Origin: Turritopsis dohrnii | Taxonomy: Eukaryota; Cnidaria; Hydrozoa; Anthoathecata; Oceaniidae | Assembly: GCA_027922465.2 (NCBI GenBank) | Contig: BQMF02000158.1 | Span: forward strand, 620,001-684,000 | Direction: 5' to 3' | Length of the DNA: 64,000 nucleotides | The notes under the pieces: generated by a model | Seen by the model: the letters and a program-made list of their open reading frames with translations, nothing else | What the model was told of the DNA's origin: nothing | The model's database searches: none | Shown: piece by piece, positions 56,849 through 64,000 of the stretch | Position numbering within the stretch: the stretch's first letter is position 1 | How the letters are laid out: every line of letters begins with the position of its first letter | Made by a program: the position numbers and the translations under genes

Positions 56849-59800
56849 CTTCCAAGTTTTAATTTTCTCATCTTTCTTGACCCTGTTCACCAAAGCCATA
56901 CCGTCAATAATAACTACAACTGGTTCATCAGATTGTAAGGCTGTGTCATTTTCTTCGTTCGGTTTCTCTTCAATCATCTTCTCAATCGCGTCTCGAACCT
57001 TAGATTTGTCATTGCAAACGAGAGGCTCACCATCTTGTCCAAATAATGACTTTGGCACAACAGAAAACTCATAGTTTCCTATTGTTTCTTCCAGCTCCAG
57101 TTCAGGTCTTTTTCTAGCAGCAATAAGAAAGCGGGAAAGTAGGGTACGCTCCTCTTTAAGCTGGACCAACTTGTCTCCCACTTTAGTTTGGATTGACTTG
57201 TTTTCATTCTTGAATGTTTTTAGGTTCCGCCTGCTCATTTTCGACCAAATAGATAGGTCTCCCGTAATTCTTTCTTCAATGAAAACTTTGTACAGATTTT
57301 TACCGATTTGATCGTTCTTTAAAAGCTCGTCTGCTGATGCTTCAGGTAGGACAGCTTTGGTCACCATATTAAACATGCATGATGTGTTTTCGAAAGTGAT
57401 ACCAAAGGAATTGAAGACTTTCAAAAGCTTGTTGACATTGGTGGCCAAGCGGGTTTTTGATGAACCTGTGAGTTGATAATGGGCTTCCTTGCTTCTTGAT
57501 TTTATATTGAACTCTTCGCAAAAAGCATTGGATATGTCGTTGAGTGATGGAGCAATGAGGCAGAAGCGATACAGTGCACTAGGATTTTGTCCAAGTCCTT
57601 TTATACCACCCAGGACTTTTAGCGTTCGGTTCTCTTGCTCTAGTGCGTGATCAGAGCCAATGGAACAAAAGGGTATTCCAGATTTGTTGATCGATAAGTT
57701 GTTTTTCAGATAATTCCAACTTTCATGGTCATTCTGCTGTAGGTCATACATTGTTGCCAGGTATAGTGGTGAAAGCCTTGCATAATTCAACTGGTCATGA
57801 GCGAAAAAGTATGGAATCATCTCATTTAAGGTGGTGAGATGTAGTTCCCAGTCTTCTTGTCTATTGGCTCTGATTAATTGAAGTAGCAATTCGAACATCT
57901 TCATAAATTTGCGTAGGTAAAGCGACTGTTGGGCCAAGCCATTGTCAAATGATTTCAGTCTTTCAAAAAAATTTCCATTGGCATTTAGGGCATTAATAGA
58001 CTCATCAAAACGATCCCTTGTTATTTCGTCAAGGCTGTATTCTACGATAGTGAATGCTTGCTCTTTCAGCTGTTGACTTTCATTCGGATACTCAATGAAA
58101 AATCGATCCAATAACAATTTCCAAAGGGCAAGGTAGGTCATCATATGGGATTCAATGGCTCTTTTCATATGGTTACCATCAATTACTTGGCCAACAGTGG
58201 GACGGCTATATATATCTGCTTCCGTGAGTAATTGATCTATGCCACTGCCATTCATAAATTTGCCAATAACTTTAAGAAAGGCAAAAATGGTATGCAATTC
58301 ACCCAACCTAAAAACGAAGTTATCTTTGATAAACGGATCTTCCCGCATCTGCATACACTTTGCATAAAGCTGCAAATCGAGTGTCACTATAGTTTTTCTT
58401 TTACCAGTGACGGCAATGTTGATGTCTTGGGCTGCTTTGAGCATATGAAAAAGGTTGGAAAAATCTGTAGGAGAGCCTGCAAAAAGAGGAAGTACTTGAC
58501 AAGCTGTTACAGTCGGAGTAGGTGTTATCAGCGAGTTAAATGCGTTCCAAGTCGGTAGTGGGCAGAGATCTTTTTCACGAAAAACTTGGCAAATTCCCCA
58601 CAAACTATCGGCATGACAATGTTTAGAAAGGTCAACCATTGAACACTCTTCTGGCCCGAAATTTGGAAACGATTCGTTTAGTGGGTTAGGCTTGTTGAAT
58701 GTCTCTTCTGGGTCTGGATGTGTGTGGTTGAAAGTTTTGCAGTTGGACGATAGCTGAGGAAGCTGTCTTTCTTTTGATGGATCTTTTTGAAAAGCCACCA
58801 GGACTGTCCCATGAAACTCACCTTTACCATCAGGGGTATCATTTTTCAAGTCTACATTATCGATTGCAAAATGTAGGTCCTTGCCAATTTCTATAGTACT
58901 GGGAATAAATACTTCTCCATTACTGTTCATCTTCTCAACTATTGCATTTGCAAGGCTGTTTTCAATTTGCATTACTTTTTCATAACATATTGATACACCC
59001 ATTTCGTTAAGAAAATCCACAATCTTCCTACTTCTTGTTTCATTGTGTAGGTGTAAACCAATTCCAACACTAAAGGGTGTCTCTACAACTTCACGGAAAT
59101 CAGCATTTTGCAGCCCTTTATGGCGTACCTGTTTGTTAGATTTGGTAGCTTTGATAATAATTTGTGAAATGTTATTAACACTGGTATCAACACTTCTTTG
59201 CTTTGTGATAGATTCTATTTCTGATTGAGGCCCAATGATTATCCACCTGAGTAATACACTCAATGAATCAGGAATATCAAGATCAGAAAATGGGCCATCA
59301 ACTTTCCAATTTCGTTGCTCCAGAATTTCTTTCCGAATAAGATTTGCAGTTTTGTATATGTTTGAAAATTTATCTGGAGTACTGGTAGCCTCATCGAGTA
59401 CTTTTTGCTGATACTCTGAGAGACAAATTTGATCAGACTGGCGGCGATTTGGTGGTCTCGAAATTATTACTCCTGGAATATTCATTTCAATCAAAGATTT
59501 TAGATACTTCTTGTAGTTTTTCTCACCCTCCTCAGTATTGTCAATCAAATTGTTGTATGTCTTATTTATATCGTTCATGCAGACTTTTTTTTGTTGCAAA
59601 ATGTTACTCCTCACAACTTCAATTATTTCAATGTCTGCGATAACGCGACTGTTATCATCCAACACTTCTTCTTCTCCTTGTTCCAGTTTCGTAACTGATC
59701 TTTCAGCATAAACCCAACACTTCTTGTGGTACCGGATATCATTAGCCACAGCATCGGCAGAATTCGGTATACTGCTCATTCGAAGGTAAAATGACTTATT

Positions 59801-60349
59801 TTGCAACTGTTCTGCAACTGCCAACATCTTTTTTCCAATGTTGATAGTTTCGACCATATGAAGTCGTCCACCAGCTTCTTGACAAATGACGCAACGATCC
59901 GTATAAAATGGGTAGGTATTCGAACGCATTGATCGTTCCGTTTGGTCCGATTCTTCTACTACCTTTTCCTCAGTGGGCATGAGTTTTTGACGTTTGATAA
60001 AACGTTCCAGATTCTTCGAATGCGTGATCATTTTATAGCATTCGGCATGGCTAATAATCCGCTCCTGATAGAGTGATTGATCTACTCCGTTCATTCGATG
60101 AAAACATGTAGATGGCGCTGCGTCATGGAATTCATAACGTGTTTCCAAAGCGCTGAAAAGCTTTTCGTAAGTCTCTTGTGCTTAACAATCTAGAGAAAAA
60201 TAACACATTTTTAGTGAATACCGAGATCTTATTTGTGACCACAGTGCGGATTGCATATTTCGTGAAGTTCTCTCTATTTACCTCTACAAGTGCAATCTTA
60301 TATTATCTTACCAATCAAAAAATTCATACCTTCTTTTTACGGTCGTCAT
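56849..60349 (-). CDS. Large spliced gene, unknown function, PIN-like end, 3' exon missing
   Basis: Exon 1 (60330-60349) encodes MTTVKR from an ATG. A phase-2 intron (donor GTATGA, acceptor CTTTTCAG at 60153) joins the 3304-nt exon 2 (56849-60152), which is open throughout and ends at a donor (AAG|GTATGA). Joining the exons gives MTTVKRSALETRYEFHDAAP. Visible: a likely zinc site (CVICQEAGG ... YHKKCW), FAIDNVDLKNDTPDGKGEFH, TVTACQVLPLFAGSPTDFSN, TIVTLDLQLYAKCMQMREDP, LGELHTIFAFLKVIGKFMNG and, at the end, VVVIIDGMALVNRVK, which resembles the start of a PIN-like nuclease fold continuing into the next exon. I recall related multi-copy proteins of unknown function in cnidarians, where the frame continues past this motif. 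About 1107 residues without a lesion indicates recent function or recent origin. The 3' exon(s) may have been lost to the Helitron cluster. Confidence 0.75.
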
Positions 60350-61300
60350 TTTGGCATATGATGCATTTGGAATCATCAAATGGTATTTGTTTCCGTTTAA
60401 GCATTCCAAATTTGAATTTTAAATTTATTCACTTTTTTTTATTCATTATTTTATTTTTCGAGAAAAAAGATAAAAGCTCGTATCTTTTTACTAGATAATT
60501 TTCGAGGTATGTTTGTTATACTTATTAAGTAACAAAAATCAATCACTACTTCCCTTTGAACAAGCTTAATCTAACGGGATGACATAGCCACCTCTACTAA
60601 CTGTACTTGATAATAGAAGAATGAGAATTAGATTTACAATGTCTAACAGTGTACCCCATTTTGGAGTTCATCTGTATGAATTGATCATGATTTTCCTTTT
60701 CATTTTATGTGGAAATATTGGGAAGAAAATATTGAAAACTGACATTGAGAGCATGAGAGGCCAAATATGATTAGCATCTCTGAGGACATGACTTGTTTAT
60801 TTAAGTGTGGCTATGTGTAATGTCAATGTGGTGTTAAAATTAATCTTTCTTAATATTGTGCTGTCCACAACTGGTAATTACACTATTGCATAAACCTAGT
60901 TGTGCTCATGACGCCTCATATTGGCAGAAACAGTGCTGTTTTCCATGCCATTGTTCATTATTTCTATGAAAATATATTTCCTTTTATAGGTTTGGTGGTG
61001 GAGAAATCTAATGTTCTGCTTTCTTCATTTGCATAAAGAGGAAAATGTGAAAATGAAAATAAAACAACATCGAACCATCTATATTATTACGATTTGTAGT
61101 TTGTTTTTATTCAAGAGAAATTGAAATTTCCACTTCGTTTTTTTACCCTCGAAATAGCACGAAATAGCGTTTTTAGACGATTCAGACTCGAAAATTTTCT
61201 TTGACCCCCAACCATGGTGGGGGGCGAGGTTTAGGCATTCACTATTTTATTTTGAACATTCGGACCTGGTAGAAAAAAATCCTAGATCCGCCCCTGATAC
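60350..61300. other. Region without recognisable genes
   Basis: Promoter-side flank of the large minus-strand gene, then AT-rich sequence. Nothing else can be supported. Confidence 0.45.
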
Positions 61301-61301
61301 C

Positions 61302-61547
61302 TCATCAACCTCTCTCTCAAAACTTCCAAATTTCCAACAGATTGGAAAATTGCCAAGGTTGTCCCGGTGTATAAGTCAGGATGCAAAAGCGATGTTGAGA
61401 ATTATCGATCGATCTTAGCAGTATTATCTAAAATAATAGAGCGTGAAGTTAATTCTCAGCTTAATGACTATCTAGAAGAGAGGAAAGTAATTTCTCCATA
61501 TCAATTTGGGTTTCGAAAAGGTAAATCCACTGAACATGCTACTTTAA
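61302..61547 (+). pseudogene. LINE RT fragment, cut by piggyBac
   Basis: The plus-strand frame reads FPTDWKIAKVVPVYKSG, then CKSDVENYRSILAVLSKIIE and YQFGFRKGKSTEHATL, the finger region of a CR1/Jockey-type RT. It ends exactly at TTAA (61544-61547), where a piggyBac begins. Confidence 0.85.
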
Positions 61548-62549
61548 CCCTTTAGGGTCCAATAGGGTCGAATTTGACCCTATAAACATAAATCCGTTTT
61601 TTTCGCCGATCGGTAATTGGATCTTTCCGAAATTTCCTATGTGAAGTCTTAAAGTATTTATACAACGGCTACAGAAGATTTTGATTGGATGGCAGACCTC
61701 TAAAAGATTTTATAGCAGTTTGAAAATTGGTAATATTTCAGTTCAAAAATGGCGGAAAGTGAAAGCACTGCTTCTATCAGCTCCAACCTAAGAAAGAAAT
61801 ATTTATCAACACAGGATGTAATTGATGCTATTTTTAATGATAATTCATCTTGTGATGAAGAAGAACTGTCTTGTGAAAGTTCAATTGATGAAGAAAAAGA
61901 TTTAGATGGAGAAGAATTACCTATAACTTTTGTTACCAATGCTGTTGGGCCATGTTTCAGAGACAGTATCTTACACAATGATACTGAATTGCAACAAAGT
62001 CATGATACAGAAAGTTATGCTAGTGATTCTGAAAGTTACTTAGATGATGTTGCTACTGATTCAGAAGATGAAACTTTTGATCCCACTCTTCAGTCTCCCC
62101 GAGAAAGCAAACAGCTGCTGTGTCAACTACGGGTGACCCATCATCATGTCGTCGTCGTTTGACGACAAAGCAAAGAGCTGCTCCAAGAGGTAGAGGTGGA
62201 AAGGGAATACAGAAAAGTGCACCCTCATTGCCAGAAAAATCAATCTGGGAAAATGTAGCTAGCGACACGGTATATGTTAGTCCGAATAACAACATTGAAT
62301 TTCACGAGACCAGTGGTTTCAGTAGAACTGTATTGCTGCCTCAAACAATTTTAGACTATTTCTTGTTGTTTTTTCCCAATTCAGTAATCACACAGTTGGT
62401 TACACAAACCATGCTTTATTACAACCAAGAAAAAACTCAAAAAACTGTTCCAGATTTTTCTATTGAATATGAGGAGATATTGGCATTCATAGGTATAAAC
62501 ATTGCTATGGGAGTAGCACGACTTCCTTCGGTGCAAGACTATTGGGCTA
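61548..62549 (+). mobile_element. piggyBac transposon, left part
   Basis: Starts at TTAA|CCCTTTAGGGTCCAATAGGG, the CCC-initial TIR typical of piggyBac, followed by an internal GTCGAATTTGACCC palindrome. It carries the N-terminal transposase frames. The right end is not in the window because a LINE interrupts it at about 62550. Confidence 0.88.
61749..62549 (+). pseudogene. piggyBac transposase N-terminal part, interrupted
   Basis: The acidic N-terminus (SCDEEELSCESSIDEEKDLD; SDSESYLDDVATDSEDE) is typical of piggyBac proteins. A one-base frameshift near 62105 leads into RRRLTTKQRAAPRGRGG, then FSRTVLLPQTILDYFLLFFP, EILAFIGINIAMGVARLPSV and QDYWAKG, the start of the DDE_Tnp_1_7 domain. It is cut there by a LINE with a GTA-repeat junction. 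The first catalytic Asp would have followed. Confidence 0.88.
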
Positions 62550-64000
62550 AGGGAGTAGTAGTAGTAGTAGTAGTAGTATTTATTTCACATACATAGATTT
62601 TACAGTGGAGAAGACCATCAAAATAGTTTAAAAAACTAATCGTAGAAAATGGCCACCTAATAAGTATCACAATATAAACTACAAATTACAAACTTCAAAT
62701 AGGGTTTCAGTAAAAAAAAAAAAAACAAAGGGAGAAAAAAAAATAAATAAATAAAAAAAAAAAAAAAAAAAACTTCTGGTCTATGCTACTAAATGGGTAG
62801 GGTACTGTTTTAGGAGAAATTTTCTGCAAATTAGTTTAATCTTGCTGGGTCTAAGTGAGACAAGGTCATGTAGAGAGTGCTGGTGTTGAAAAGAATTCCA
62901 GTTTAGAATAGAACGGTAACGAATAGAGTTTAGTCCAAACGAAGTAGTTCTCGTCATAGGCCTGATGAGTTGTTTCCGAGATACACTCCTTGTTGCATGA
63001 TTTGATGGTTGGTAATTCAACTTGAAAATATTACAAATATCGATTGGAGAAATGTTATTGAGAATTTGATAAACTAAAAAGACATTTAAGAAATAGATAA
63101 GATCAGGAAAGCTAAGCATATTAAGATCGTAAAAAATAGGTTTGGTATGAGAGTTAAAGTTTGAAAAAGTAAGAATCCGGACAGCAGATTTTTGAAGACG
63201 GATAATTCTCTGAGCATTTGAGGACATTCCCCAGACTTGGCAACCATATGACATATGGGAAGAGAAAAGTGCATGATATACTGTAACTAAGGTGTCTCTA
63301 GGAAGGTAGTATCGAAGCTTACTAAGTGTCCCATTTGCTTTTCTGAGCTTTATGCTGATATTAGAAATATGAAAATCACAGTCAAGAAATTGGTCAATCA
63401 AGACCCCGAGATATTTAACATGAGTTGAAAATTGAAGTTTTAGCTTAATATCATAGTTGACTGCTTTGTTTCTATGTCTAAAGAGAATAACTTCTGTTTT
63501 AGCTACATTTAGTGCTATCTTATTTGCATAAAGCCATTTACATAAGAGTTTCAGGTCTATGTTTACACGCTTTTTAATAGTTTTAAGGTTATCACTGCAG
63601 CTTAACAAAGAGGTGTCATCAGCAAAGTGGAAAACTTCTGAGTGTGCTATAGAATTAATTAGATCATTTATATATATTAAAAAAAGTAAGGGTCCAAGCA
63701 CAGAGCCCTGAGGGACTCCATGCTTGATATCCACAATTTTAGATTTGACTTGATCTATAGAGACAAACTGTTTTCTATTTGTAAGATATGATCGAAACCA
63801 GGCATTTGCTATTCCTCTTATACCATAGTGGTTTAGTTTTGAAAGTAGGATCTCATGTTCGACTGTATCGAAGGCTTTTTGCAGATCTATAAAAACACCG
63901 CAAGCAAATTTACCTTCATCTAGGTGTTTTCGTATTGTTTCAGTTAGGCTGATGAGAGCATGTATGGTGGAATGTTTGTTTCTGAAACCAAATTGTTTAG
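62550..64000 (-). mobile_element. LINE inserted in piggyBac, truncated by window edge
   Basis: On the minus strand the element ends in a (TAC)n repeat at about 62553-62577, preceded by A/T-rich 3' UTR (including poly-T/A at about 62712-62772). Some CR1/L2-like LINEs end in such short tandem repeats rather than poly(A). The coding part is in the next entry. Confidence 0.85.
62781..64000 (-). CDS. LINE reverse transcriptase, open, 5' end beyond window
   Basis: The frame is open from the window edge: QFGFRNKHSTIHALISLTET, then VFIDLQKAFDTVEHEIL (motif A), IKHGVPQGSVLGPLLFLIYI, FHFADDTSLLSC (motif C), HVKYLGVLIDQFLDCDFHIS, YYLPRDTLVTVYHALFSSHM and the C-terminal region to PTHLVA. There are no stops over at least 405 codons, so this is the youngest-looking LINE in the window. 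CR1/L2/Rex-like by motif order. The endonuclease half lies beyond 64000. Confidence 0.93.
   Translation of the reverse strand, partial: KQFGFRNKHSTIHALISLTETIRKHLDEGKFACGVFIDLQKAFDTVEHEILLSKLNHYGIRGIANAWFRSYLTNRKQFVSIDQVKSKIVDIKHGVPQGSVLGPLLFLIYINDLINSIAHSEVFHFADDTSLLSCSDNLKTIKKRVNIDLKLLCKWLYANKIALNVAKTEVILFRHRNKAVNYDIKLKLQFSTHVKYLGVLIDQFLDCDFHISNISIKLRKANGTLSKLRYYLPRDTLVTVYHALFSSHMSYGCQVWGMSSNAQRIIRLQKSAVRILTFSNFNSHTKPIFYDLNMLSFPDLIYFLNVFLVYQILNNISPIDICNIFKLNYQPSNHATRSVSRKQLIRPMTRTTSFGLNSIRYRSILNWNSFQHQHSLHDLVSLRPSKIKLICRKFLLKQYPTHLVA

Overview
The window is eukaryotic and almost certainly metazoan. It is AT-rich, genes are sparse, short GT-AG introns are visible, and most of the sequence is interleaved transposable elements (TEs). 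The mix suggests a cnidarian-like or other marine invertebrate genome: Helitrons, LINEs of the CR1/L2 type with one 2A-like motif, a Penelope-like element, piggyBac, ZNF862-like hAT, a Mutator-like transposase, an IS3-like integrase-core transposon and a tRNA-Glu-derived SINE. I lean towards a medusozoan, but this is inference from remembered protein families. No clearly conserved host housekeeping gene is present.

Layout. 1-1.9 kb: a possible terminal exon of a host gene, then sequence with nothing recognisable. 1.9-10.9 kb (minus): a probable full-length Helitron with a CTAG 3' end at 1942, a TC 5' end at 10935 and a Rep/helicase gene at 5350-9881. Between the helicase gene and its 3' end lies a chain of seven short exons, six of them 21-27 nt microexons in one phase, predicting a protein of about 60 residues. 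11-17.7 kb: hAT pseudogene, two SINEs, a 5'-truncated piggyBac, a TIR element with iteron arrays, and a small Helitron. 17.7-23.8 kb: copies of the Helitron family plus a LINE tail. 23.8-30.5 kb: a decayed retroelement, a probable second hAT remnant, and a 3.8-kb integrase-core transposon with recognisable TIRs and an 8-bp duplication.

30.5-42 kb: another small Helitron, LINE remnants on both strands (one with a 2A-like motif), and a Ty3/Gypsy scrap. 42-47.5 kb: a spliced DDE-type fragment, Helitrons joined head to tail, an internally inverted Penelope-like insertion, and two long hairpins. 48-52.3 kb (minus): an OB-fold (RPA-like) gene with a 27-nt microexon, and a Mutator-like DNA transposon with TIRs. 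53-55.8 kb: three Helitron units joined exactly head to tail. 56.8-60.3 kb (minus): a spliced gene of unknown function with a 3.3-kb uninterrupted exon. 61.3-64 kb: a LINE inside a piggyBac inside a LINE.

The window is a graveyard and nursery of mobile DNA. The items most likely to be new are the microexon-chain gene inside the Helitron, the tandem Helitron junctions, the large 56.8-60.3 kb gene, and the iteron-bearing TIR element that carries a coding exon.
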